From: Streptomyces sp. PCS3-D2
Lineage (GTDB): Bacteria > Actinomycetota > Actinomycetes > Streptomycetales > Streptomycetaceae
Assembly: GCF_000612545.2 (NCBI RefSeq)
Contig: NZ_CP097800.1
Location: forward strand, 558,001 to 622,000
Length of the DNA: 64,000 nt
Direction of reading: 5' to 3'
The notes under the pieces are model-generated. The model had not been told where the DNA came from and made no database searches. It worked only from the letters and a program-made list of their open reading frames with translations. The position numbers and the translations under genes are program-made. Each line of letters begins with the position of its first letter. Position 1 is the stretch's first letter. Below are positions 24,709 through 33,209 of this stretch, one piece after another.

Positions 24709-25548
24709 ATGACCGTGTACGTCGGCACGTCCGGGTGGCAGTACCGGGACTGGTCGGGTGTCCTCTATCCGCCGGACCGGCCGCGGCGCCTGTGGCTGGA
24801 GGAGTACACCGGTCATTTCCGCACGGTGGAGATCAACGGCGCCTTCTACCGGCTGCCGTCACCGGAGACGTTCGCCCGGTGGCGCGCCCGCACCCCGCCC
24901 GGTTTCGTGATGGCGGTCAAGGCGAGCCGTTTCCTGACGCACGTCAAACGCTTGCACGAGCCGGCCGAGCCGGTCGCCCGGCTCATGGCACACGCCTCGG
25001 CCCTGGGCGACCGGCTCGGGCCGATCCTGCTCCAGCTGCCGCCGACCCTGCGCGCGGACCCGGCCGCACTCGACGCGTGCCTCGCCCGCTTCCCCGCCGA
25101 CGTCCGTGTGGCGGTCGAGCCCCGGCACGCGTCCTGGTGGACGCCCTCCGTGCGCTCGGTCCTCGCCGATCACGGTGCGGCCCTGTGCTGGGCCGACCGC
25201 GGGTCGCGGCCGGTGACCCCGCTGTGGCGCACCACGGACTGGGGGTACGTGCGGTTCCACGGGGGCCGTGCCCGGCCCGCGCCGCGCTACGGCCGGACGG
25301 CGCTGCGCACCTGGGCGGCCCGGATCTCGGACACCTGGCCCGGGGACGGCGACGGGGCCGGGGACGTCTTCGCGTACTTCAACAACGACCGGGGCGGAGC
25401 GGCCGTGGGCGACGCCCGGACGCTCATCCGGCTGCTGCGGGCACGGGCATCGTCCCAGTTGCCCGACCGGGGTACCGACGCCGCCGCGGCGGCCGCGCAC
25501 CCGAGCGGCTTCTCCACCTCCAACCAGGCTACGCGGCAAGGATCTTGA
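24709..25548 (+). CDS. DUF72 family protein
   Basis: This 279-aa protein starts with VYVGTSGWQYRDWSGVLYPP and contains VEINGAFYRLPS, GPILLQLPP, VAVEPRHASWW and VFAYFNNDRGGAAVGDA. These are the conserved blocks of the YecE/DUF72 TIM-barrel family, whose reaction is not established. The C-terminal 35 residues are low complexity. Its ribosome site is weak (GCAGGCGG), and the gene stands alone between the beta-lactamase and the terpene genes. Confidence 0.88.
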   Translation: MTVYVGTSGWQYRDWSGVLYPPDRPRRLWLEEYTGHFRTVEINGAFYRLPSPETFARWRARTPPGFVMAVKASRFLTHVKRLHEPAEPVARLMAHASALGDRLGPILLQLPPTLRADPAALDACLARFPADVRVAVEPRHASWWTPSVRSVLADHGAALCWADRGSRPVTPLWRTTDWGYVRFHGGRARPAPRYGRTALRTWAARISDTWPGDGDGAGDVFAYFNNDRGGAAVGDARTLIRLLRARASSQLPDRGTDAAAAAAHPSGFSTSNQATRQGS

Positions 25549-25698
25549 CGGTACCGTGCTGCTCCAGCGGGCTGACGCGGCGCCCATGAAATGCCACGAT
25601 GGTCCGTGCTTCAACCGTGTGCCTTTTTCGGGACGCTACGAGAGCGGCGCCGGCGCGTCCCGGAGGGCAGCCCTACCCCACGAAAGGGCGGACTCCCC

Positions 25699-26616
25699 AT
25701 GCGCGTTGCACCGTTCGCATCTCCGTTAGGCGGCGACCGCGGATCGGCCGCGGAGGACCCGGTGCGGCTCTACTACAGCCGCAAGACAGAGGAGATACTG
25801 CACAAGTACGGTCCGGGACCGCGGGTCCACTTCCATGTGGGGCTGTACCCGGACGGCCCACCGGACACCACCGTCTCCCAGGACACGCTGCAACAGGGCC
25901 TCTTCCGCTCGCAGGAACGCATAGTCGAGCACGCGGCCCGCACCTGGGGCGCGTACGGGACGCCTCCCCGGCGGCTGCTCGACATCGGCTGCGGACTGGG
26001 CGGCACCTCGCTCTACTGGGCGCAGGAGCACGGGGCTTCGGTCACCAGCCTCACCGTCGCCCCCGAGCACCTGCCCGTCGTGCGACGCTTCGCCCGTGAC
26101 GCCGGGGTGGCCGAGCGGGTGAGGCCCGTACTGGCGGACGTCCACGACCTGGACGAGACCCGCGCCTACGATGCCGTCTACGCCAACGAGAGCAGCGGCT
26201 ACACCGACCGGACCCGCCTGTTCGAAGTCGTCGCCAGGGCCTTGGTTCCGGGCGGCTGGTTCGGGATCCAGGAACACTTCGCGGGTGCTTCCGCCTGGCG
26301 GGAGTTCATGGACGGCTACTACAGAACACGGCTCGGCCGGCGCGGGGAGTACCTGGCCGCGGCCGAGGCGGCCGGCTTCGAGCTGGTGCAGGACGAGGAC
26401 GTGACGGAGTCGGTGGCGGAGTTCTGGGTGCAGTCCATGGCGTGGAACACCGCCGAACTCGACCGGCTCCGTGCGGACCCCGCCGCCCGGCCCGGCGCCT
26501 GGACCGACGACCGGCTCGAACAGTCGACGATCGCCCACAGCAGGTTCTTCCGGCTCTGGCGGGAGCACGCGGTGGAGACGCGGCTGCTGCGCTTCCGGAT
26601 CGGCGGTGGCCGATGA
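25699..26616 (+). CDS. SAM-dependent methyltransferase paired with a terpene cyclase
   Basis: This 305-aa class I methyltransferase has SAM motif [11 protein letters not shown] and the N-terminal pattern [20 protein letters not shown]. That pattern is shared with prenyl-diphosphate C-methyltransferases such as the geranyl diphosphate enzyme of 2-methylisoborneol synthesis and related FPP enzymes. Its stop overlaps the start of the terpene synthase gene (ATGA), so the two proteins are made together and very likely act in sequence: methylation of a prenyl diphosphate, then cyclisation. The start at 25699 is chosen because GAAAGGGCGG lies upstream and the longer frame has no family similarity. 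Chain length (C10 or C15) is not decided by the sequence. Confidence 0.82.
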   Translation: MRVAPFASPLGGDRGSAAEDPVRLYYSRKTEEILHKYGPGPRVHFHVGLYPDGPPDTTVSQDTLQQGLFRSQERIVEHAARTWGAYGTPPRRLLDIGCGLGGTSLYWAQEHGASVTSLTVAPEHLPVVRRFARDAGVAERVRPVLADVHDLDETRAYDAVYANESSGYTDRTRLFEVVARALVPGGWFGIQEHFAGASAWREFMDGYYRTRLGRRGEYLAAAEAAGFELVQDEDVTESVAEFWVQSMAWNTAELDRLRADPAARPGAWTDDRLEQSTIAHSRFFRLWREHAVETRLLRFRIGGGR

Positions 26617-27719
26617 CGGCGCCGCCCCGGCCTTCACTCCTCGGTCCGGAACTGCCCCCCTTCTACTGCCCCCTGCCGCGCGATCTCGTCCATCCACAGG
26701 CCAAGGAGGTGGAATCCAGGGCGGTCGAATGGCTGGACGCCTTCGCCATCTACCCCGATCCCGTCGAACGTGCCTGGGGGCTGGCCACCCACAGCGCCGA
26801 CTTCTCCTGCCGCATCATCCCCGACGGGGACGTGGAGGCCGTCCTGCTGTTCACCCAGTGGAACTACTGGGCCAACGCCGTCGACGACTGGCAGGACTCA
26901 GGGTCCGATGAGGTGGGAACGGCAGCCGTCGTCGAACACGGGGTGCGGCTGCTGCGCACCGTCGAGGACCCCGGGGCGTCCGTCCTGCCCGACGGACCCA
27001 TGACCCGCGCCCTGCTGGACCTGGTGCACCGCACCCACGCAATGCTCGGCCCCGGCGAGCTGCGCAGGTTCGCCGAGGGGACCAGGGACTGGCTGCTCGG
27101 CGCGGCCTGGCGGGCCTCCCGGACGGAGGCGGGGTCGATGCCGGGGCTGAACGACTTCGTCGCGATGGGGCCGCTGGCGAACGGCACCCGGTTCTCACTG
27201 ACCTGGTCCGAGGTCGCGCGCGGGGGCGGGCTGCCGGCCGACGTCCTCTGCTCCCCCGCCCTGACGGCCCTCACGGACGCGGCCGGATTCGTCGTCAGCG
27301 CGGACAACGACCTGTTCTCCTACGACAAGGACGACCACCTGGAACCCCGCGAGATCAACCTCGTCAACGTCCTCGCCCATCAGGAGAGCTGCTCCCCCGC
27401 CGAGGCGGTCCCGCTCGCCGTGGGCCTGCGCGACCGGGTGATGGCCTTGTTCACCGGGGTGCGGGCACGGCTGGAGGACGACGCGGGCGACGAGGACGTC
27501 GCACTGCGCCGCCACCTGGCGGGGCTGGGCCACTACGTGGCCGGCTCCATCGCCTGGCAGGCCCGGGCACCCCGGTACGCCAGTCCCCGCAACCGATACG
27601 AACTGCCGCTCGGCGAAGCCGGGTTCATGATCCGGTACGCCGAGGGGCCCAGCGCCAGCGGCACCGAGCCGCCGGATCTTCCGGCCCTGGCGTCCTGGTG
27701 GCGGCACCTGCGTGACTAA
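26613..27719 (+). CDS. Class I terpene synthase
   Basis: This 368-aa protein has the metal-binding aspartate motif D91-DWQD95 and the second metal triad N232-DLFSYDKD240. The usual final Glu of the NSE triad is replaced by Asp or shifted to D240/E244. A late Arg-Tyr pair (RNRYELP) is as expected for bacterial sesquiterpene-type cyclases. The protein is shorter than 2-methylisoborneol synthase, which carries a long Pro-rich N-terminus and a different Asp motif. The product is therefore probably another methylated (C11 or C16) terpene. It is coupled to the methyltransferase and converges on the conservon P450 gene. Confidence 0.88.
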   Translation: MTAPPRPSLLGPELPPFYCPLPRDLVHPQAKEVESRAVEWLDAFAIYPDPVERAWGLATHSADFSCRIIPDGDVEAVLLFTQWNYWANAVDDWQDSGSDEVGTAAVVEHGVRLLRTVEDPGASVLPDGPMTRALLDLVHRTHAMLGPGELRRFAEGTRDWLLGAAWRASRTEAGSMPGLNDFVAMGPLANGTRFSLTWSEVARGGGLPADVLCSPALTALTDAAGFVVSADNDLFSYDKDDHLEPREINLVNVLAHQESCSPAEAVPLAVGLRDRVMALFTGVRARLEDDAGDEDVALRRHLAGLGHYVAGSIAWQARAPRYASPRNRYELPLGEAGFMIRYAEGPSASGTEPPDLPALASWWRHLRD

Positions 27720-27729
27720 CGGGAAGGGA

Positions 27730-27764
27730 CTGGGGTCCCCGGCCGGTACGGCCGGGGACCCCAG
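27730..27764. terminator. Bidirectional terminator between terpene synthase and P450 genes
   Basis: A perfect 16-bp stem, CTGGGGTCCCCGGCCG (27730-27745), pairs with 27749-27764 around a 3-base loop. It sits 10 bp past the terpene synthase stop and 15 bp past the P450 stop, so it serves both convergent transcripts. Confidence 0.85.
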
Positions 27765-27779
27765 CACGAGGGTGCCGGC

Positions 27780-29192
27780 TCAGCGGCGGCCGAGCAGCCG
27801 CCGCCACCAGCTCACGCCACGGCGCCTGCGGCCGTCTGCGACCGGGGGCGGGGGCGCCGTCGGCTGCGGCGGGACCACCGGGTGGACGGGGTGCCCGGCC
27901 GGCTGCTCCACCGGAAGCTGCGGGGCCGGGGCGGGGGCCGGGGCGGAGCGCGGGGCGAACCGCACGGGCAGCGACAGCAGGTGACGGGACATCAGAGTGC
28001 CCCGCCACTGGAGCTCGCTCGGGTCGACCGCCAGCTGGAGGTCGGGCAGCCGGTCCAGCAGGACCTCGATGCCGGTGTCCGCGATGGCACGCCCGATGTC
28101 CTGGCCGGGGCATTCGTGCGGGCCGCTGCTGAAGGCCAGGTGGGAGCGGTTGCCGTGGACGGACACCGACGGGTCGGGCCGGATCTGGGGGTCGGCGTTG
28201 CCCGCCGCGAGGGCGAGCAGGAGCATGTCCCCGGCCTTGATCTGCCGGCCGCCGAGCACGGTGTCCCCGGTGGCCCAGCGCCCGATGATCGTGTTGATCG
28301 GCGGGTCGTCCCAGAGGACCTGCTCCAATGCGTCCGGCAGGGTCATGTGACCGCCGGAGAGGCTGGCCCGGAAGCGCGGGTCGGTCAGGACGGTGCGCAG
28401 CGTGTTGGCGATCAGGTTGGCGGTGGTCTCGTAGGCCGCGATCAGCACGACGCGCAGGTGCATGAGGACTTCGGTGTCGGTCAGCTCCGCGGGGTGCTCG
28501 ATCAGCCAGGAGGCGAGGTCGCGGGCCGGCTTGGCCTTGCGCTCGACGACCAGGTTCTCCAGCGTGGTCGTGACGTAGCGGTCGCTCTGGAGGGCCGTTT
28601 CCGTCCCCTGGAGCATGTCGCGCGCCGCGTTGACCAGCAGCGGCCCGTGTTCGTCGGGGGCCCCGATGAGCTGGGTCATGACCAGCATGGGGAGCTGGTC
28701 GGAGAAGGCGGACACCAGGTCGGCGTACCCTTGGGCCGCGATCTGGTCGACGAGTTGGTTGGCGAAGCGCGTCACGTAGCGGCGGATGCCGCGCTTGTCG
28801 AAGCGCTCCAGGGACTCCACGACGGCCGCGCGCAGCCGCTCGTGGACGGGGCCGTCGGTGAAGTTGCACACCGGTACCCACGTGACCATGGGACCGAGCG
28901 GTGTGTCGGCCGGCACCCGGCCCTCTCTCATGTCGCGCCAGCCGCGGGGGTCGCGGGCGAACCGCGACGAGGTGCGGGCGACGTCCAGGTTCTCCCGGTG
29001 ACCGAGGACCAGCCACGCCGGCAGGTCCCCGCTCACGAGCACCGGAGCCACCGGGCCGTACTCGGCCCGCAGCTTCTCGTACAGGGCGAAGGGGTCCGCC
29101 TGGGCTTCCGCCCCGTGCAAGCGGTACAGGCCGCTCGGGGCCGCCGCGGCGTGGGCGGGGCACCCGGGCGGTGGGGTGGGGGTGGTGCTCAC
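27780..29192 (-). CDS. cvnE: Conservon cytochrome P450, CYP157 type without ExxR
   Basis: This 470-aa P450 has heme ligand C361 in FSSGPHECPG and an I-helix AAYETT (252-257). The K-helix ExxR motif, nearly universal in P450s, is replaced by EQVLW (290-294). The CYP157 family of Streptomyces conservons is known for this loss (EQSLW in CYP157C1). The C-terminus carries a 60-residue Pro-rich, then Arg-rich tail (SWWRRLLGRR) that may contact membrane or partner proteins. The GTG start at 29192 overlaps the GTPase stop, so it is the last gene of the conservon. Its substrate is unknown; the convergent terpene genes are candidate partners but not shown to be so. Confidence 0.9.
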   Translation of the reverse strand: MSTTPTPPPGCPAHAAAAPSGLYRLHGAEAQADPFALYEKLRAEYGPVAPVLVSGDLPAWLVLGHRENLDVARTSSRFARDPRGWRDMREGRVPADTPLGPMVTWVPVCNFTDGPVHERLRAAVVESLERFDKRGIRRYVTRFANQLVDQIAAQGYADLVSAFSDQLPMLVMTQLIGAPDEHGPLLVNAARDMLQGTETALQSDRYVTTTLENLVVERKAKPARDLASWLIEHPAELTDTEVLMHLRVVLIAAYETTANLIANTLRTVLTDPRFRASLSGGHMTLPDALEQVLWDDPPINTIIGRWATGDTVLGGRQIKAGDMLLLALAAGNADPQIRPDPSVSVHGNRSHLAFSSGPHECPGQDIGRAIADTGIEVLLDRLPDLQLAVDPSELQWRGTLMSRHLLSLPVRFAPRSAPAPAPAPQLPVEQPAGHPVHPVVPPQPTAPPPPVADGRRRRGVSWWRRLLGRR

Positions 29193-29809
29193 ATTGCCTC
29201 CTGGGTGGCTGCCTGGGAGTGCAGGTAGCGCATGAGGGTCAGCAGGACGTCGCGGGAGGAGTCCCGCCTTCTGGCGTCGCAGACGAGGATGGGGACGGCG
29301 GGGGGCAGGTCGAGGGCCTCGCGCAGCTCCTCCAGGGGATGTTCGGGTGCGCCGGGGAAGGAGTTGACGGCCACGACGAAGGGGACGCCGCGCTCCTCCA
29401 GGCGTCCGATGACGTCGAAGCTGATCTCCAGCCGACGGGTGTCGAGGAGCACGACGGCGCCGAGCGCGCCCTCGAAGAGCCCGCGCCACAGGAACCAGAA
29501 GCGCTCCTGCCCCGGTGTCCCGAACAGGTACAGCACGAGCTCGTCATTGATGCTGATGCGGCCGAAGTCCATGGCCACGGTCGTGGTGATCTTGTGGGAG
29601 ACCCCCCAGGTGTCGTCGACGCCGACGCCTGCCCGGGTCATCGTCTCCTCGGTCGTCAGCGGTTTGATCTCGCTCACCGCACCGACCATCGTCGTCTTGC
29701 CCACGCCGAACCCGCCGACGACCACGACCTTCACGGCCGCCGCGGCCGTCTGCGGCAGTACGTCCGCCTCGCGCGGCCCGGAGGGCGGGTCAGAGCTTCT
29801 GAAGTCCAT
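29189..29809 (-). CDS. cvnD: Conservon small GTPase-like ATP/GTP-binding protein
   Basis: This 206-aa Ras/Rab-like G protein has a P-loop GGFGVGKTT near residue 32, a switch region with TTTVAMDFGRI, LYLFGTPGQERFWFLWRGLF as the DxxG-like segment, and VAVNSF in place of NKxD. This is the CvnD pattern. In conservons the G protein works with the kinase-like CvnA, the roadblock protein CvnB and the DUF742 protein CvnC at the membrane, in a scheme compared to eukaryotic G-protein signalling. It overlaps the DUF742 gene by 20 bp and the P450 gene by 4 bp. Confidence 0.93.
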   Translation of the reverse strand: MDFRSSDPPSGPREADVLPQTAAAAVKVVVVGGFGVGKTTMVGAVSEIKPLTTEETMTRAGVGVDDTWGVSHKITTTVAMDFGRISINDELVLYLFGTPGQERFWFLWRGLFEGALGAVVLLDTRRLEISFDVIGRLEERGVPFVVAVNSFPGAPEHPLEELREALDLPPAVPILVCDARRRDSSRDVLLTLMRYLHSQAATQEAM

Positions 29810-30149
29810 CGATCACTGCCTCGATCAGAGCAAGGTCGGGTAGCTGCGCGGCGGGGACGGGCGGGCGGACGTGCACGCGCTGGGCGGCCATCAGGTCTCC
29901 GACCAACACGGTGACGACGCTCACGGGCAGTCCCACGTACGCGGAGATCTCGGCCACCGACAGCGGTGACCGGCACATCCGCAGGATGGAGGCCTGCTCG
30001 GGCTGCATCTCGGGCCGGGGAGGTCCTTTGGCCACCACCAGGGTCACGAGGTCCAGGCGGACGGAGGTGGAGGGCCCACTGCGTCCGCCGGTGATCACGT
30101 AGAGCCGTTCGGGACTGCTGTCCTCCCAGCTCACGGGCGGCTCTTTCAC
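29790..30149 (-). CDS. cvnC: Conservon DUF742 protein
   Basis: This 119-aa protein has RLYVITGGRSGPS near the start and EQASILRMCRSPLSVAEISAYVGLPVSVVTVLVGDL, a winged-helix-like region of the DUF742 family. The GTG start at 30149 overlaps the roadblock gene stop (GTGA). The frame is open far upstream, but that part is out of register with the neighbour gene and has no family match. CvnC proteins bind the other conservon members; DNA binding has not been assumed here. Confidence 0.92.
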   Translation of the reverse strand: MKEPPVSWEDSSPERLYVITGGRSGPSTSVRLDLVTLVVAKGPPRPEMQPEQASILRMCRSPLSVAEISAYVGLPVSVVTVLVGDLMAAQRVHVRPPVPAAQLPDLALIEAVIDGLQKL

Positions 30150-30553
30150 GCGGGCTGCCCGTCGTGCCGCGGCGGGCTGCTCAGGTGGTCCCCCATTCGG
30201 GTCACCAGGTTGCGCATCTGCGCACCCATCAGGCCCGCGTCGACGCCCTCGTCGGCGAGGACCGCGAGGTAGGAGCCGTCTCCGGCGGCCATGAGGTAGA
30301 AGAAGCCGCCGTCCATCTCGATCACGACCAGCCGCATTCTGCCCTCGGAGCTGGGCAGTTCGGCGGCCACCGCTCCGGCGAGGCTCTGCAGGCCCGCGCA
30401 CGCGGCCGCCAGGCGGTCGGCCGTGTCCGTCTCGGCTCCGTACTGCGCCACGCACAGCCCGTCCGCCGACAGCACGATCACGTGCCGCGTCTGCGGCACT
30501 CCGGCGGCCAGGTCCTTGAGCATCCAGTCCATGCTGCTTCGCTGAGTCATCAC
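30146..30553 (-). CDS. cvnB: Conservon roadblock/LC7 protein
   Basis: This 134-135-aa roadblock/LC7-domain protein contains LDWML-like DWMLKDLAAGVPQTRHVIVLSADGL and AAGDGSYLAVLADEGVDAGLMGAQM, the typical pattern of MglB-like regulators of small GTPases. It is the expected partner of the CvnD GTPase. GTG 30553 and ATG 30550 are both possible starts, with AAAGGGG upstream. It lies 3 bp after the sensor kinase gene. Confidence 0.93.
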   Translation of the reverse strand: MMTQRSSMDWMLKDLAAGVPQTRHVIVLSADGLCVAQYGAETDTADRLAAACAGLQSLAGAVAAELPSSEGRMRLVVIEMDGGFFYLMAAGDGSYLAVLADEGVDAGLMGAQMRNLVTRMGDHLSSPPRHDGQPA

Positions 30554-30556
30554 TGT

Positions 30557-32095
30557 TTACGCCCCTTTGGTCGCTGAACCCGACGCGTCCTGGCCGCCCG
30601 GCGGGTCCTCGCCGGGCTCACCCGACAGCCCGCTGTGAAACGCCTCCAGCCACATCCCCGGGCCGTTGTCGTGCGTCGGCTGCGGCCTCGCGGCCGGCCG
30701 GACGTCGGAGGTGGTGACACGGTCCTTCCGGCGCCGTTGCGGCAGACCGGTCGCCGTGCGTTCGGTGGTCGGCCCGCCATCGGCGGGCATCGGGCCGGAC
30801 AGGGGTCCGGGTGCCGGAGCGGGCCGGGGCACGGACGGGCCGGCCGACGGTGCGTCGACGGGGTGCTCACGCGGTGTGGCGGACACCGCCCTGGGACCCG
30901 AGGAGGAGCCGATGCCGTGGGCGAGACCGGTCGCCGCGGACGCCGTGGTGATCAGGTGCTGCGGCACGATGACCACCGCGCGGACACCGCCGTACGCGGA
31001 GGAGCGCAGGGAGACCTGGAACCCGTACGCCTGCGCCAGCCGGCCGACTACCGCCAGGCCCAGCCTCGGCGTCTCGCCCAGGTCGTTGAGGTCGATGCCG
31101 GACTGCGCCTGCGCGAGCATCTTCTCGGCCCGCGCACGGGCCTCCTCGCTCATGCTCAGGCCGCCGTCCTCGATCTCCACCGCGATGCCCGACTGCACCT
31201 CGACGGCGGTCAGGTGGACCCGGGTGTGCGGCGGGGAGTAGCGGGTGGCGTTGTCCAGCAGTTCGGCGAGGGTGTGGATGAGCGGCTCGACGACCGGGCC
31301 GAGGACGGCGACCTCGGTGACCGAGTGGAGCTCGACCCGCTGATAGTCGATGATCCGTGACATCGCGCCGCGCATGACGCTGTAGAGGGTCACTGCCCTG
31401 CTCCACTGCCGGCCGGGGCGCGCGCCGCCGAGGACGGAGATGGAGTCGGCGAGCCGGCCGATCAGGGCGGTGCCGTGGTCCAGACGCAGGAGGTCGCCGA
31501 ACACGTCCGGGTTGCGGCCGTGCCGGTCCTCCATCTCGCGCATCTCGTGGGCCTGCTGATGGACGATCGCCTGGACGCGGCGGGCGACGTTCACGAAGGC
31601 CCGCTGCGCCGAGTCGCGCAGGCTCTCCTCGTTGTCGACGGCGTCGATGACATGGGCCAGTACGGCTTGCAGGGCGGCCCTGAAGCGGGGGGTGAGCGCG
31701 GCGTCGCTGCCCCAGCGGTTGCCGTTGCCGGCACGGCCGCCCAGGGAGGTGAGCACCTCCTCGGCCGCCTCGCCCCGGCGCAGCCGCTCGATGGCCTCGG
31801 GGAGCACCACCGCGGACAGGCGGGTGGCCTCGGTCTCCTGCCGGGACAGGGTGTGATGGAGCGCGGCGATCTCGGCGGTTCGGGCAGCGAGCGCGCGGCC
31901 GCGCCGTAGGGCTTCGACGACGACAGCAGCGGTGCACAGGCCGCCCGCGGCGATCAGGATCGTGCCGACCGGTTCGGAGGAGGAAACAAGCGCCCCGACC
32001 AGGCAGACGGCGGCCAGGGACCCGATCACGGGCAGCGCCCGGCTTGCCCCCGCCTCCGGACGGGCTGTTTTGGGCGGAATGTCTCTATGCTCCAT
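30557..32095 (-). CDS. cvnA: Conservon sensor histidine kinase-like protein
   Basis: This 512-aa protein has two hydrophobic spans (about 20-65), a helical region with the HTLSRQETEATRL segment, an extended dimerisation part and a HATPase domain with N-box LAELLDNATRYSPP and G-box LGLAVVGRLAQAYGF. The last 130 residues are Pro/Gly-rich and disordered. In CvnA proteins the usual His-kinase phosphoacceptor is not clear and no response regulator is encoded nearby, as here. It heads the five-gene conservon. Confidence 0.92.
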   Translation of the reverse strand: MEHRDIPPKTARPEAGASRALPVIGSLAAVCLVGALVSSSEPVGTILIAAGGLCTAAVVVEALRRGRALAARTAEIAALHHTLSRQETEATRLSAVVLPEAIERLRRGEAAEEVLTSLGGRAGNGNRWGSDAALTPRFRAALQAVLAHVIDAVDNEESLRDSAQRAFVNVARRVQAIVHQQAHEMREMEDRHGRNPDVFGDLLRLDHGTALIGRLADSISVLGGARPGRQWSRAVTLYSVMRGAMSRIIDYQRVELHSVTEVAVLGPVVEPLIHTLAELLDNATRYSPPHTRVHLTAVEVQSGIAVEIEDGGLSMSEEARARAEKMLAQAQSGIDLNDLGETPRLGLAVVGRLAQAYGFQVSLRSSAYGGVRAVVIVPQHLITTASAATGLAHGIGSSSGPRAVSATPREHPVDAPSAGPSVPRPAPAPGPLSGPMPADGGPTTERTATGLPQRRRKDRVTTSDVRPAARPQPTHDNGPGMWLEAFHSGLSGEPGEDPPGGQDASGSATKGA

Positions 32096-32212
32096 CGGCG
32101 TCCTTGAATTATCGGAAAAGGGTCACCTTCTGACCGGTCGGCGGGAGCATAACTACGCCCAACTGCCCGTACGCGCACTTTCGTTGGAGTTCATCGGACC
32201 GGAGGAACCGTT

Positions 32213-32278
32213 ATGCGCCATCGACGGCGACGAATTCCGGCCCCCCTGATGGGCACCCCCGGACAGTCGGCGGCGTAA
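32213..32278 (+). CDS. Possible 21-aa small ORF
   Basis: MRHRRRRIPAPLMGTPGQSA plus Ala is preceded by GGAGGAACCGTT, a good ribosome site with suitable spacing. It is very basic at the N-terminus and has no recognisable relative. It lies in the upstream region of the conservon on the opposite strand. Reality as a gene is uncertain. Confidence 0.25.
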   Translation: MRHRRRRIPAPLMGTPGQSAA

Positions 32279-32393
32279 CAGGAGGTCGAAGGCCCGCCGA
32301 CGCCTCGGCAGCGCGAGCCTTCACCCCTCGGCACCCTCCGGCACCCGGCGCGCAGCGCGGCCACGAGGTGGCGCCGCGGACCCGAATGCGCTA

Positions 32394-32450
32394 GGGGCCT
32401 GTCCGGCGGATCGCGGCCAGGGGCCGACCCGGCTCCGCAGGACAGGCCCC
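32394..32450. terminator. Long hairpin after the TetR gene (terminator or inverted-repeat remnant)
   Basis: The 17-bp arms, 32394-32410 starting GGGGCCTGTCC and 32434-32450 ending GGACAGGCCCC, pair with one mismatch around a 23-base spacer. It is 34 bp past the end of the minus-strand TetR gene, so a terminator role fits. The left arm is preceded by CTA and resembles inverted-repeat ends of small Streptomyces insertion remnants; that is only an impression. Confidence 0.55.
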
Positions 32451-32483
32451 GAGCGGCACCGACGGGGTCACCGTTTCGAGCGG

Positions 32484-33107
32484 TCAGGCATCGGGCCGTA
32501 CCGCGCCGCCGCCGGGGGCGGCGAGGCCGGTGATCAGGACGTCGAGGGCGAGGTCGGTCGCCTCGGACAGCGGGGTGCCCTCCAGGAGGGAGCCGACCGC
32601 CAGGGCCGCGAGGCCGTGGACGGTGGAGAAGGCGACCTGGGCGAGACGGTCCGGCTCCCCGGCCCGCACGACGCCCTCCCGCTGCGCGAGGGCGACGAGC
32701 CCGGCGGCGATGTCCAGGCTCTGATGTCCGAGCTCGCGCAGTTCGGCGCTGGAGTCGTCGGCGTGCTTGACCGTGAACATCAGGCTCAGCAGCGGGGCGT
32801 TCGCCACGGCGAAGTCGATGTAGGCGCGCCCCATGCCCGCAAGCCGGGCGGTGACGGGGCCGGGTGCCTCGACGGCGGCCCGCAGGTCGTCGTTGAGGCG
32901 GGTGAAGCCGCCCACGGCGAGCGCGTCGAGCAGCGCCTGCCGGTCGCGGAAGTGGCGCCCGGGCGCCGCGTGGCTGACGCCGAGGTCCCGGGCGAGGGCG
33001 CGCAGGGACAGGCTGTCCGCCCCCGACGCCGCGAGGACCTCCTCCGCGCGCGCCAGCAGCGCTTCCCGGAGGTTGCCGTGGTGGTAGGGCGGATCGGTGT
33101 CGGCCAA
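32484..33107 (-). CDS. TetR-family regulator, divergent from an SDR gene
   Basis: This protein is about 207 aa. The N-terminal HTH is NLREALLARAEEVLAASGADSLSLRALARDLGVSHAAPGRHF. This PYHHGNLREALL opening is common in regulators with the TetR_C_13-like ligand domain. A TTG start at 33107 is preferred because GAGGGGAGG lies just upstream and leaves the 17-bp palindrome at 33128-33144 outside the gene. Starting at ATG 33179 would place the operator inside the reading frame. It probably represses itself and the neighbouring short-chain dehydrogenase. Confidence 0.85.
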   Translation of the reverse strand: MADTDPPYHHGNLREALLARAEEVLAASGADSLSLRALARDLGVSHAAPGRHFRDRQALLDALAVGGFTRLNDDLRAAVEAPGPVTARLAGMGRAYIDFAVANAPLLSLMFTVKHADDSSAELRELGHQSLDIAAGLVALAQREGVVRAGEPDRLAQVAFSTVHGLAALAVGSLLEGTPLSEATDLALDVLITGLAAPGGGAVRPDA

Positions 33108-33127
33108 AGCGGCCTCCCCTCGCTCGA

Positions 33128-33144
33128 TGTTGTCATTGACAACA
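33128..33144. promoter_or_regulatory. 17-bp palindromic operator between tetR and SDR genes
   Basis: TGTTGTCATTGACAACA is a perfect palindrome around one central base in an A/T-rich intergenic stretch. It is placed between the divergent TetR and SDR starts, the standard location for TetR autoregulation, and overlaps likely -35/-10 sequences. Confidence 0.75.
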
Positions 33145-33209
33145 ATGTTTACTCTGTCTACATTCACGGTATCGCCCATCAACCTGACCACAGGAACGGA
33201 ACGCCAACC

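Larger units (their letters stand above)
32096..32483. other. Gene-free region between conservon and TetR gene
   Basis: The left part (32096-32200) is A/T-richer and should contain the cvnA promoter. A 21-codon frame at 32213-32278 has a strong GGAGGAA site and is listed separately. A hairpin occupies 32394-32450. No other gene is visible. Confidence 0.6.

Noticed and set aside
25699-27719. Plain 2-methylisoborneol operon
   Set aside because: The methyltransferase fits, but the cyclase lacks the long Pro-rich N-terminus and the usual Asp-rich motif of that synthase, so the product is left open.
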